Shown here piece after piece: positions 1 through 13,089 of a stretch of 64,000 nucleotides of DNA. Within the stretch, counting starts at the first letter, position 1; every line of letters begins with the position of its first letter. Below the pieces are notes generated by a model that made no database searches, was not told the DNA's origin, and saw only the letters and a list, made by a program, of their open reading frames with translations. The DNA is from Hydractinia symbiolongicarpus (lineage: Eukaryota > Cnidaria > Hydrozoa > Anthoathecata > Hydractiniidae). The position numbers were made by a program, and so were the translations under genes. The stretch covers positions 2,666,001 to 2,730,000 of the forward strand of contig NC_079887.1 of the NCBI RefSeq assembly GCF_029227915.1, given 5' to 3'.

Positions 1-3000
1 CGTCTCATCAAAAATGAAAACATTTTTGAAAACTACAAGTCTCAAGCGTTTTAGTGGTGAAAAGATAATTCAAAAAATCGTTTTGGAAATGAGTTTACTC
101 ACAGGGTACTTTCTTTGTATACATTCGACTATACGGGCCGAGTCCGGGATTTACGGGCAGACGCGGGTTTTCGTTTGCCGGCAATTAAACTTTTTTATTT
201 CAGCGTCTCATCAAAAATGAAAACATTTTTAAAAACTACAAGTCTCATGCGATTTAGTGGTGAAAAAATAATTTAAAAAATCGTTCGGGAAATGAGTTTA
301 CTCCCTGGGTACTTTCTTTGTATACTTTGGACTATACGGGCCGAGTCCGGGATTTACGGGAAGTCGCGGGTTTTCGTTTGCCGGCGATTAAACTTCTTTT
401 ATTCAGCGTCTCATCAAAAATGAAAATATTTTTAAATACTACAAGTCTCATGGGCTTTAGTGGTGAAATAATAATTTAAAAAATCGTTCGGGAAATGAGT
501 TTACTCCCTGGGTACTTTCTTTGTATACCTTTGACTATGCGGGCCGAGTCCGGGGGTTTACGGGAAATGGCGGGTTTTCGTTTGCCGGCGATTAAACTTC
601 TTTTATTCAGCGTCTCATCAAAAATGAAAACATTTTTGAAAACTACAAGTCTCAAGCGTTTTAGTGGTGAAAAGATAATTTAAAAAATCGTTTTAGAAAT
701 GAGTTTACTCACAGGGTACTTTCTTTGTATACATTCGACTATACGGGCCAAGCCCGGGATTTACCGGAAATCGCGGGTTTTCGTTTGCCGGCGATTAAAC
801 CACTTTTATTAAGCGTCTCATCAAAAATGAAAACATTTCTGAAAACTACAAGTCTCATGCGTTTTAGTGGGAAAAAATAATTTAAAAATTCGTTCGGGAA
901 ATGAGTTTACTTACTGGGTACTTTCCTTGTATACTTTTGACTATACGGGCCGAGTCCGGGATTTACGGGAAATCGCAGGTTTTCGTTTGCCGGCGATTAA
1001 ACTTCTTTTATTCAGCGTCTCATCAAAAATGAAAACATTTTTGGAAACTACAAGTCTCATGCGTTTTAGTGGTGAAAAAATAATTTAAAAAATCGTTCGG
1101 GAAATGAGTTTACTCCCTGGGTACTTTCTTTGTATACTTTTGACTATACGGGCCGAGTCCGGGATTTACGGGCCGTCGCGGGTTTTCGTTTGCCGGCGAT
1201 TAAACTTCTTTTATTCAGCGTCTCATCAAAAATGAAAATATTTTTAAATACTACAAGTCTCATGGGCTTTAGTGGTGAAATAATAATTTAAAAAATCGTT
1301 CGGGAAATGAGTTTACACCCTGGGTACTTTCCTTGTATACTTTTGACTATACGGGCCGAGTCCGGGATTTACGGGAAATCGCAGGTTTTCGTTTGCCGGC
1401 GATTAAACTTCTTTTATTCAGCGTCTCATCAAAAATAAAAACATTTTTAAAAACTACAAGTCTCATGCGATTTAGTGGTGAAAAAATAATTTAAAAAATC
1501 GTTCTGGAAATGAGTTTACTCCCTGGGTACTTTCTTTGTATACTTTTGACTATACGGGCCGAGTCCGGGATTTACGGGAAGTCGCGGGTTTTCGTTTGCC
1601 GGCGATTAAACTTCTTTTATTCAGCGTCTCATCAAAAATGAAAACATTTTTGAAAACTACAAGTCTCATGCGTTTTAGTGGTGAAATAATAATTTAAAAA
1701 ATCGTTCGGGAAATGAGTTTACACCCTGGGTACTTTCCTTGTATACTTTTGACTATACGGGCCGAGTCCGGGGGTTTACGGGAAATGGCGGGTTTTCGTT
1801 TGCCGGCGATTAAACTTCTTTTATTCAGCGTCTCATCAAAAATGAAAACATTTTTGAAAACTACAAGTCTCAAGCGTTTTAGTGGTGAAAAGATAATTTA
1901 AAAAATCGTTTTGGAAATGAGTTTACTCACAGGGTACTTTCTTTGTATACATTCGACTATACGGGCCAAGCCCGGGATTTACCGGAAATCGCGGGTTTTC
2001 GTTTGCCGGCGATTAAACCACTTTTATTAAGCGTCTCATCAAAAATGAAAACATTTCTGAAAACTACAAGTCTCATGCGTTTTAGTGGGAAAAAATAATT
2101 TAAAAATTCGTTCGGGAAATGAGTTTACTTACTGGGTACTTTCCTTGTATACTTTTGACTATACGGGCCGAGTCCGGGATTTACGGGAAATCGCAGGTTT
2201 TCGTTTGCCGGCGATTAAACTTCTTTTATTCAGCGTCTCATCAAAAATGAAAACATTTTTGGAAACTACAAGTCTCATGCGTTTTAGTGGTGAAAAAATA
2301 ATTTAAAAATCGTTCGGGAAATGAGTTTACACCCTGGGTACTTTCTTTGTATACTATTGACTATACGGGCCGAGCCCGGGATTTACGGGAAATCGCAGGT
2401 TTTCGTTTGCCGGCGATTAAACTTCTTTTATTCAGCGTCTCATCAAAAATGAAAACATTTTTGAAAACTACAAGTCTCAAGCGTTTTAGTGGTGAAAAGA
2501 TAATTCAAAAAATCGTTTTGGAAATGAGTTTACTCACAGGGTACTTTCTTTGTATACATTCGACTATACGGGCCGAGTCCGGGATTTACGGGCAGACGCG
2601 GGTTTTCGTTTGCCGGCAATTAAACTTTTTTATTTCAGCGTCTCATCAAAAATGAAAACATTTTTAAAAACTACAAGTCTCATGCGATTTAGTGGTGAAA
2701 AAATAATTTAAAAAATCGTTCGGGAAATGAGTTTACTCCCTGGGTACTTTCTTTGTATACTTTGGACTATACGGGCCGAGTCCGGGATTTACGGGAAGTC
2801 GCGGGTTTTCGTTTGCCGGCGATTAAACTTCTTTTATTCAGCGTCTCATCAAAAATGAAAATATTTTTAAATACTACAAGTCTCATGGGCTTTAGTGGTG
2901 AAATAATAATTTAAAAAATCGTTCGGGAAATGAGTTTACTCCCTGGGTACTTTCTTTGTATACCTTTGACTATGCGGGCCGAGTCCGGGGGTTCACGGGA

Positions 3001-4890
3001 AATGGCGGATTTTCGTTTGCCGGCGATTAAACTTCTTTTATTCAGCGTCTCATCAAAAATGAAAACATTTTTGAAAACTACAAGTCTCAAGCGTTTTAGT
3101 GGTGAAAAGATAATTTAAAAAATCGTTTTAGAAATGAGTTTACTCACAGGGTACTTTCTTTGTATACATTCGACTATACGGGCCAAGCCCGGGATTTACC
3201 GGAAATCGCGGGTTTTCGTTTGCCGGCGATTAAACCACTTTTATTAAGCGTCTCCTCAAAAATGAAAACATTTCTGAAAACTACAAGTCTCATGCGTTTT
3301 AGTGGGAAAAAAAAATTTAAAAATTCGTTCGGGAAATGAGTTTACTTACTGGGTACTTTCCTTGTATACTTTTGACTATACGGGCCGAGTCCGGGATTTA
3401 CGGGAAATCGCGGGTTTTCGTTTGCCGGCGATTAAACTTCTTTTATTCTGCGTCTCATCAAAAATGAAAACATTTTTAAAAACTACAAGTCTCATGGGCT
3501 TTAGTGGTGAAATAATAATTTAAATAATCGTTTGGGAAATGAGTTTACTCCCTGGGTACTTTCTTTGTATACTTTTGACTATACGGGCCGAGTCCGGGAT
3601 TTACGGGAAATCGCAGGTTTTCGTTTGCCGGCAATTAAACTTCTTTATTTCAGCGTCTCATCAAAAATGAAAACATTTTTAAAAACTACAAGTCTCGTGC
3701 GATTTAGTGGTGAAAAAATAATTTAAAAAATCGTTCGGGAAATGAGTGTACTCCCTGGGTAATTTCTTTGTATACTTTGGACTATACGGGCCGAGTCCGG
3801 GGTTTACGGGAAGTCGCGGGTTTTCGTTTGCCGGCGATTAAACTTCTTTTATTCAGCGTCTCATCAAAAATGAAAATATTTTTAAATACTACAAGTCTCA
3901 TGGGCTTTAGTGGTGAAATAATAATTTAAAAAATCGTTCGGGAAATGAGTTTACACCCTGGGTACTTTCCTTGTATACTTTTGACTATACGGGCCGAGTC
4001 CGGGGGTTTACGGGAAATGGCGGGTTTTCGTTTGCCGGCGATTAAACTTCTTTTATTCAGCGTCTCATCAAAAATGAAAACATTTTTGAAAACTACAAGT
4101 CTCAAGCGTTTTAGTGGTGAAAAGATAATTTAAAAAATCGTTTTAGAAATGAGTTTACTCACAGGGTACTTTCTTTGTATACATTCGACTATACGGGCCA
4201 AGCCCGGGATTTACCGGAAATCGCGGGTTTTCGTTTGCCGGCGATTAAACCACTTTTATTAAGCGTCTCATCAAAAATGAAAACATTTCTGAAAACTACA
4301 AGTCTCATGCGTTTTAGTGGGAAAAAATAATTTAAAAATTCGTTCGGGAAATGAGTTTACTTACTGGGTACTTTCCTTGTATACTTTTGACTATACGGGC
4401 CGAGTCCGGGATTTACGGGAAATCGCAGGTTTTCGTTTGCCGGCGATTAAACTTCTTTTATTCAGCGTCTCATCAAAAATGAAAACATTTTTGGAAACTA
4501 CAAGTCTCATGCGTTTTAGTGGTGAAAAAGTAATTTAAAAATCGTTCGGGAAATGAGTTTACACCCTGGGTACTTACTTTGTATACTATTGACTATACGG
4601 GCCGAGCCCGGGATTTACGGGAAATCGCAGGTTTTCGTTTGCCGGCGATTAAACTTCTTTTATTCAGCGTCTCATCAAAAATGAAAACATTTTTGAAAAC
4701 TACAAGTCTCAAGCGTTTTAGTGGTGAAAAGATAATTCAAAAAATCGTTTTGGAAATGAGTTTACTCACAGGGTACTTTCTTTGTATACATTCGACTATA
4801 CGGGCCGAGTCCGGGATTTACGGGCAGACGCGGGTTTTCGTTTGCCGGCGATTAAACTTCTTTTATTCAGCGTCTCATCAAAAATGAAAA
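1..4890 (+). repeat. Higher-order repeat block, 6/11/12-monomer offsets
   Basis: Diagnostic variants recur at fixed distances. The stretch at 14-220 is repeated from 2449 (offset 2435 bp, 12 monomers). The 495 monomer recurs at 2930 with the same offset. The 1713 and 2347 monomers recur at 3945 and 4579 (offset 2232 bp, 11 monomers). The 495 and 867 monomers have relatives at 1713 and 2085 (offset 1218 bp, 6 monomers). Tell-tale variants include GGGCAGACGCGGG, TCTCAAGCG and the one-base-longer CCGGGGGTTTACGGG. The mixture of 6, 11 and 12 indicates overlapping duplications with gain or loss of single monomers rather than one clean HOR. Confidence 0.85.
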
Positions 4891-7129
4891 TATTTTTAAA
4901 TACTACAAGTCTCATGGGCTTTAATGGTGAAATAATAATTTAAAAAATCGTTCGGGAAATGAGTTTACACCCTGGGTACTATCTTTGTATACTTTTGACT
5001 TTACGGGCCGAGTCTGGGATTTACGGGAAATCGCAGGTTTTCGTTTGCCGGCGATTAAACTTCTTTTATTCAGCGTCTCATCAAAAATGAAAATATTTTT
5101 AAATACTACAAGTCTCATGGGCTTTAGTGGTGAAATAATAATTTAAAAAATCGTTCGGGAAATGAGTTTACACCCTGGGTACTTTCCTTGTATACTTTTG
5201 ACTATACGGGCCGAGTCCGGGATTTACGGGAAATCGCAGGTTTTCGTTTGCCGGCGATTAAACTTCTTTTATTCAGCGTCTCATCAAAAATGAAAATATT
5301 TTTAAATACTACAAGTCTCATGGGCTTTAATGGTGAAATAATAATTTAAAAAATCGTTCGGGAAATGAGTTTACACCCTGGGTACTATCTTTGTATACTT
5401 TTGACTATACGGGCCGAGTCTGGGATTTACGGGAAATCGCAGGTTTTTGTTTGCCGGCGATTAAACTTCTTTTATTCAGCGTCTCATCAAAAATGAAAAC
5501 ATTTTTAAAAACTACAAGTCTCATGCGATTTAGTGGTGAAAAAATAATATTAAAAAATCGTTCGGGAAATAAGTTTACTCCCTGGGTACTTTCTTTGTAT
5601 ACTTTTGACTATACGGGCCGATTCCGGGATTTACGGGAAGTCGCGGGTTTTCGTTTGCCGGCGATTAAACTTCTTTTATTCAGCGTCTCATCAAAAATGA
5701 AAATATTTTTAAATACTAAAAGTCTCATGGGCTTTAGTGGTGAAATAATAATTTAAAAAATCGTTTGGGAAATGAGTTTACACCCTGGGTACTTTCCTTG
5801 TATACTTTTGACTATACGGGCCGAGTCCGGGATTTACGGGAAATCGCAGGTTTTCGTTTGCCGGCGAATAAACTTCTTTTATTCAGCGTCTCATCAAAAA
5901 TGAAAACATTTTTGAAAACTACAAGTCTCATGCGTTTTAGTGGTGAAAAAATAATTTAAAAAATCGTTCGGGAAATGAGTTTACTCCCTGGGTACTTTCT
6001 TTGTATACCTTTGACTATGTGGCCCGAGTCCGGGGGTTTACGGGAAATGGCGGGTTTTCGTTTGCCGGCGATTAAACTTCTTTTATTCAGCGTCTCATCA
6101 AAAATGAAAACATTTTTGAAAACTACAAGTCTCAAGCGTTTTAGTGGTGAAAAGATAATTTAAAAAATCGTTTTGGAAATGAGTTTACTCACAGGGTACT
6201 TTCTTTGTATACATTCGACTATACGGGCCAAGCCCGGGATTTACCGGAAATCGCAGGTTTTCGTTTGCCGGCGATTAAACCACTTTTATTAAGCGTCTCA
6301 TCAAAAATGAAAACATTTCTGAAAACTACAAATCTCATGCGTTTTAGTGGGAAAAAATAATTTAAAAATTCGTTCGGGAAATGATTTTACTTACTGGGTA
6401 CTTTCCTTGTATTCTTTTGACTATACGGGCCGAGCCCGGGATTTACGGGAAATCGCGGGTTTTCGTTTGCCGGCGATTAAACTTCTTTTATTCTGCGTCT
6501 CATCAAAAATGAAAACATTTTTAAAAACTACAAGTCTCATGGGCTTTAGTGGTGAAATAATAATTTAAATAATCGTTTGGGAAATGAATTTACTCCCTGG
6601 GTACTTTCTTTGTATACTTTTGACTATACGGGCCGAGTCCGGGATTTACGGGAAATCGCAGGTTTTCGTTTGCCGCCGATTAAACCACTTTTATTAAGCG
6701 TCTCATCAAAAATGAAAACATTTCTGAAAACTACAAATCTCATGCGTTTTAGTGGGAAAAAATAATTTAAAAATTCGTTCGGGAAATGAGTTTACTTACT
6801 GGGTACTTTCCTTGTATACTTTTGACTATACGGGCCGAGCCCGGGATTTACGGGAAATCGCGGGTTTTCGTTTGCCGGCGATTAAACTTCTTTTATTCTG
6901 CGTCTCATCAAAAATGAAAACATTTTTAAAAACTACAAGTCTCATGGGCTTTAGTGGTGAAATAATAATTTAAATAATCGTTTGGGAAATGAATTTAATC
7001 CCTGGGTACTTTCTTTGTATTCTTTTGACTATACGGGCCGAGTCCGGGATTTACGGGAAATCGCAGGTTTTCGTTTGCCGGCGATTAAACTTCTTTTATT
7101 CAGCGTCTCATCAAAAATGAAAACATTTT

Positions 7130-10100
7130 TGGAAACTACAAGTCTCACACGTTTTAGTGGTGAAAAAATAATTTAAAAATCGTTCGGGAAATGAGTTTAC
7201 ACCCTGGGTACTTTCTTTGTATACTATTGACTATACGGGCCGAGCCCGGGATTTACGGGAAATCGCAGGTTTTCGTTTGCCGGTGATTAAACTTCTTTTA
7301 TTCAGCGTCTCATCAAAAATGAAAACATTTTTGAAAACTACAAGTCTCAAGCGTTTTAGTGGTGAAAAGATAATTCAAAAAATCGTTTTGGAAATGAGTT
7401 TACTCACAGGGTACTTTCTTTGTATACATTCGACTATACGGGCCGAGTCCGGGATTTACGGGCAGACGCGGGTTTTCGTTTGCCGGCAATTAAACTTCTT
7501 TTATTCAGCGTCTCATCAAAAATGAAAACATTTTTAAAAACTACAAGTCTCATGCGATTTAGTGGTGAAAAAATAATTTAAAAAATCGTTCGGGAAATGA
7601 GTTTACTCCCTGGGTACTTTCTTTGTATACTTTTGATTATACGGGCCGAGTCCGGGATTTACGGGAAGTCGCGGGTTTTCGTTTGCCGGCGATTAAACTT
7701 CTCTTATTCAGCGTCTCATCAAAAATGAAAATATTTTTAAATACTACAAGTCTCATGGGCTTTAGTGGTGAAATAATAATTTAAAAAATCGTTCAGGAAA
7801 GGAGTTTACCACCTGGGTACTTTCCTTGTATACTTTTGACTATACGGGTCGAGTCCGGGATTTACGGGAAATCGCAGGTTTTCGTTTGCCGGCGATTAAA
7901 CTTCTTTTATTCAGCGTCTCATCAAAAATGAAAACATTTTTGAAAACTACAAGTCTCATGCGTTTTAGTGGTGAAAAAATAATTTAAAAAATCGTTCGGG
8001 AAATGAGTTTACTCCCTGGGTACTTTCTTTGTATACTATTGACTATACGGGCCGAGCCCGGGATTTACGGGAAATCGCAGGTTTTCGTTTGCCGGTGATT
8101 AAACTTCTTTTATTCAGCGTCTCATCAAAAATGAAAACATTTTTGAAAACTACAAGTCTCATGCGTTTTAGTGGTGAAAAGATAATTCAAAAAATCGTTT
8201 TGGAAATGAGTTTACTCACAGGGTACTTTCTTTGTATACATTCGACTATACGGGCCGAGTCCGGGATTTACGGGCAGACGCGGGTTTTCGTTTGCCGGCA
8301 ATTAAACTTCTTTTATTCAGCGTCTCATCAAAAATGAAAACATTTTTAAAAACTACAAGTCTCATGCGATTTAGTGGTGAAAAAATAATTTAAAAAATCG
8401 TTCGGGAAATGAGTTTACTCCCTGGGTACTTTCTTTGTATACTTTTGATTATACGGGCCGAGTCCGGGATTTACGGGAAGTCGCGGGTTTTCGTTTGCCG
8501 GCGATTAAAGTTCTTTTATTCAGCGTCTCATCAAAAATGAAAATATTTTTAAATACTACAAGTCTCATGGGCTTTAGTGGTGAAATAATAATTTAAAAAA
8601 TCGTTCAGGAAATGAGTTTACCCCCTGGGTACTTTCTTTGTATACTTTTGACTATACGGGTCGAGTCCGGGATTTACGGGAAATCGCAGGTTTTCGTTTG
8701 CCGGCGATTAAACTTCTTTTATTCAGCGTCTCATCAAAAATGAAAACATTTTTGAAAACTACAAGTCTCATGCGTTTTAGTGGTGAAAAAATAATTTAAA
8801 AAATCGTTCGGGAAATGAGTTTACTCCCTGGGTACTTTGTTTGTATACCTTTGACTATGCGGGCCGAGTCCGGGGGTTTACGGGAAATCGCGGGTTTTCG
8901 TTTGCCGGCGATTAAACTTCTTTTATTCAGCGTCTCATCAAAAATGAAAATATTTTTAAATACTACAAGTCTCATGGGCTTTAGTGGTGAAATAATAATT
9001 TAAAAAATCGTTCGGGAAATGAGTTTACCCCCTGGCTACTTTCCTTGTATACTTTTGACTATACGGGCCGAGTCCGGGATTTACGGGAAATCGCAGGTTT
9101 TCGTTTGCCGGCGATTAAACTTCTTTTATTCAGCGTCTCATCAAAAATGAAAACATTTTTAAAAACTACAAGTCTCACACGTTTTAGTGGTGAAAAAATA
9201 ATTTAAAAATCGTTCGGGAAATGAGTTTACACCCTGGGTACTTTCTTTGTATACTATTGACTATACGGGCCGAGCCCGGGATTTACGGAAAATCGCAGGT
9301 TTTCGTTTGCCGGTGATTAAACTTCTTTTATTCAGCGTCTCATCAAAAATGAAAACATTTTTGAAAACTACAAGTCTCAAGCGTTTTAGTGGTGAAAAGA
9401 TAATTCAAAAAATCGTTTTGGAAATGAGTTTACTCACAGGGTACTTTCTTTGTATACATTCGACTATACGGGCCGAGTCCGGGATTTACGGGCAGACGCG
9501 GGTTTTCGTTTGCCGGCAATTAAACTTCTTTTATTCAGCGTCTCATCAAAAATGAAAACATTTTTAAAAACTACAAGTCTCATGCGATTTAGTGGTGAAA
9601 AAATAATTTAAAAAATCGTTCGGGAAATGAGTTTACTCCCTGGGTACTTTCTTTGTATACTTTTGATTATACGGGCCGAGTCCGGGATTTACGGGAAGTC
9701 GCGGGTTTTCGTTTGCCGGCGATTAAACTTCTCTTATTCAGCGTCTCATCAAAAATGAAAATATTTTTAAATACTACAAGTCTCATGGGCTTTAGTGGTG
9801 AAATAATAATTTAAAAAATCGTTCAGGAAATGAGTTTACCACCTGGGTACTTTCCTTGTATACTTTTGACTATACGGGTCGAGTCCGGGATTTACGGGAA
9901 ATCGCAGGTTTTCGTTTGCCGGCGATTAAACTTCTTTTATTCAGCGTCTCATCAAAAATGAAAACATTTTTGAAAACTACAAGTCTCATGCGTTTTAGTG
10001 GTGAAAAAATAATTTAAAAAATCGTTCGGGAAATGAGTTTACTCCCTGGGTACTTTCTTTGTATACTATTGACTATACGGGCCGAGCCCGGGATTTACGG

Positions 10101-11190
10101 GAAATCGCAGGTTTTCGTTTGCCGGTGATTAAACTTCTTTTATTCAGCGTCTCATCAAAAATGAAAACATTTTTGAAAACTACAAGTCTCAAGCGTTTTA
10201 GTGGTGAAAAGATAATTCAAAAAATCGTTTTGGAAATGAGTTTACTCACAGGGTACTTTCTTTGTATACATTCGACTATACGGGCCGAGTCCGGGATTTA
10301 CGGGCAGACGCGGGTTTTCGTTTGCCGGCAATTAAACTTCTTTTATTCAGCGTCTCATCAAAAATGAAAACATTTTTAAAAACTACAAGTCTCATGCGAT
10401 TTAGTGGTGAAAAAATAATTTAAAAAATCGTTCGGGAAATGAGTTTACTCCCTGGGTACTTTCTTTGTATACTTTTGATTATACGGGCCGAGTCCGGGAT
10501 TTACGGGAAGTCGCGGGTTTTCGTTTGCCGGCGATTAAACTTCTTTTATTCAGCGTCTCATCAAAAATGAAAATATTTTTAAATACTACAAGTCTCATGG
10601 GCTTTAGTGGTGAAATAATAATTTAAAAAATCGTTCAGGAAATGAGTTTACCCCCTGGGTACTTTCCTTGTATACTTTTGACTATACGGGTCGAATCCGG
10701 GATTTACGGGAAATCGCAGGTTTTCGTTTGCCGGCGATTAAACTTCTTTTATTCAGCGTCTCATCAAAAATGAAAACATTTTTGAAAACTACAAGTCTCA
10801 TGCGTTTTAGTGGTGAAAAAATAATTTAAAAAATCGTTCGGGAAATGAGTTTACTCCCTGGGTACTTTGTTTGTATACCTTTGACTATGCGGGCCGAGTC
10901 CGGGGGTTTACGGGAAATCGCGGGTTTTCGTTTGCCGGCGATTAAACTTCTTTTATTCAGCGTCTCATCAAAAATGAAAATATTTTTAAATACTACAAGT
11001 CTCATGGGCTTTAGTGGTGAAATAATAATTTAAAAAATCGTTCGGGAAATGAGTTTACCCCCTGGGTACTTTCCTTGTATACTTTTGACTATACGGGTCG
11101 AGTCCGGGATTTACGGGAAATCGCAGGTTTTCGTTTGCCGGCGATTAAACTTCTTTTATTCAGCGTCTCATCAAAAATGAAAACATTTTT
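7130..11190 (+). repeat. Tandem 2,030-bp (10-monomer) higher-order repeat, two copies
   Basis: Copy 1 (about 7130-9159) and copy 2 (about 9160-11189) are near-identical. The rare TCTCACACG variant is at 7144 and 9174. The 7217, 8029 and 8815 monomers recur at 9247, 10059 and 10845, all exactly 2030 bp apart. Differences are few, for example AAAGGAGTTT near 7799 against AAATGAGTTT near 9829, and CTGGCTAC near 9033 against CTGGGTAC near 11063. Inside each copy a 4-monomer sub-duplication is visible (7217 to 8029, 812 bp). The match ends around 9160/11190, where the monomers diverge. Confidence 0.88.
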
Positions 11191-13089
11191 GAAAACTACA
11201 AATCTCATGCGTTTTAGTGGTGAAAAAATAATTTAAAAAATCGTTCGGGAAATGAGTTTACTCCCTGGGTACTTTCTTTGTATACCTTTGACTATGCGGG
11301 CCGAGTCCGGGGGTTTACGGGAAATCGCGGGTTTTCGTTTGCCGCCGATTAAACTTCTTTTATTCTGCGTCTCATCAAAAATGAAAACATTTTTAAAAAT
11401 TACAAGTCTCATGGGCTTTAGTGGTGAAATAATAATTTAAATAATCGTTTGGGAAATGAATTTACTCCCTGGGTACTTTCTTTGTATACTTTTGACTATA
11501 CGGGCCGAGTCCGGGATTTACGGGAAATTGCAGGTTTTCGTTTGCCGGCGATTAAACTTCTTTTATTCAGCGTCTCATCAAAAATGAAAACATTTTTGAA
11601 AACTACAAGTCTCAAGCGTTTTAGTGGTGAAAAGATAATTCAAAAAATCGTTTTGGAAATGAGTTTACTCACAGGGTACTTTCTTTGTATACATTCGACT
11701 ATACGGGCCGAGTCCGGGATTTACGGGCAGACGCGGGTTTTCGTTTGCCGGCAATTAAACTTCTTTTATTCAGCGTCTCATCAAAAATGAAAACATTTTT
11801 AAAAACTAAAAATCTCATGCGATTTAGTGGTGAAAAAATAATTTAAAAAATCGTTCGGGAAATGAGTTTACTCCCTGGGTACTTTCTTTGTATACTTTTG
11901 ACTATACGGGCCGAGTCCGGGATTTACGGGAAGTCGCGGGTTTTCGTTTGCCGGCGATTAAACTTCTTTTATTCAGCGTCTCATCAAAAATGAAAATATT
12001 TTTAAATACTACAAGTCTCATGGGCTTTAGTGGTGAAATAATAATTTAAAAAATCGTTCGGGAAATGAGTTTACCCCCTGGGTACTTTCCTTGTATACTT
12101 TTGACTATACGGGTCGAGTCCGGTATTTACGGGAAATCGCAGGTTTTCGTTTGCCGGCGATTAAACTTCTTTTATTCAGCGTCTCATCAAAAATGAAAAC
12201 ATTTTTGAAAACTACAAGTCTCATGCGTTTTAGTGGTGAAAAAATAATTTAAAAAATCGTTCGGGAAATGAGTTTACTCCCTGGGTACTTTCTTTGTATA
12301 CCTTTGACTATGCGGGCCGAGTCCGGGATTTACGGGAAATTGCAGGTTTTCGTTTGCCGGCGATTAAACTTCTTTTATTCAGCGTCTCATCAAAAATGAA
12401 AACATTTTTGGAAACTACAAGTCTCATGCGTTTTAGTGGTGAAAAAATAAATTAAAAATCGTTCGGGAAATCAGTTTACACCCTGGGTACTTTCTTTGTA
12501 TACTATTGACTATACGGGCCGAGCCCGGGATTTACGGGAAATCGCAGGTTTTCCTTTGCCGGCGATTAAACTTCTTTTATTCAGCGTCTCATCAAAAATG
12601 AAAACATTTTTGAAAACTACAAGTCTCAAGCGTTTTAGTGGTGAAAAGATAATTCAAAAAATCGTTTTGGAAATGAGTTTACTCACAGGGTACTTTCTTT
12701 GTATACATTCGACTATACGGGCCGAGTCCGGGATTTACGGGCAGACGCGGGTTTTCGTTTGCCGGCAATTAAACTTCTTTTATTCAGCGTCTCATCAAAA
12801 ATGAAAACATTTTTAAATACTACAAGTCTCATGGGCTTTAGTGGTGAAAAAATAATTAAAAAATCGTTCGGGAAATGAGTTTACTCCCTGGGTACTTTCT
12901 TTGTATACCTTTGACTATGCGCCCGAGTCCGGGGGTTTACGGGAAATGGCGGGTTTTCGTTTGCCGGCGATTAAACTTCTTTTATTCAGCGTCTCATCAA
13001 AAATGAAAACATTTTTGAAAACTACTAGTCTCAAGCGTTTTAGTGGTGAAAAGATAATTTAAAAAATCGTTTTGGAAATGAGTTTACTC
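11191..13089 (+). repeat. Mixed satellite monomers without a clean tandem HOR
   Basis: Monomers here belong to the same subfamilies as the flanking blocks (GGGCAGACGCGGG near 11720 and 12735, TGCGCCCGAG near 12917, TTCCTTTGCCGG near 12550). I could not align them to a complete neighbouring unit at one constant offset. They are probably fragments of the 10- to 12-monomer HORs rearranged by unequal exchange. Confidence 0.6.
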
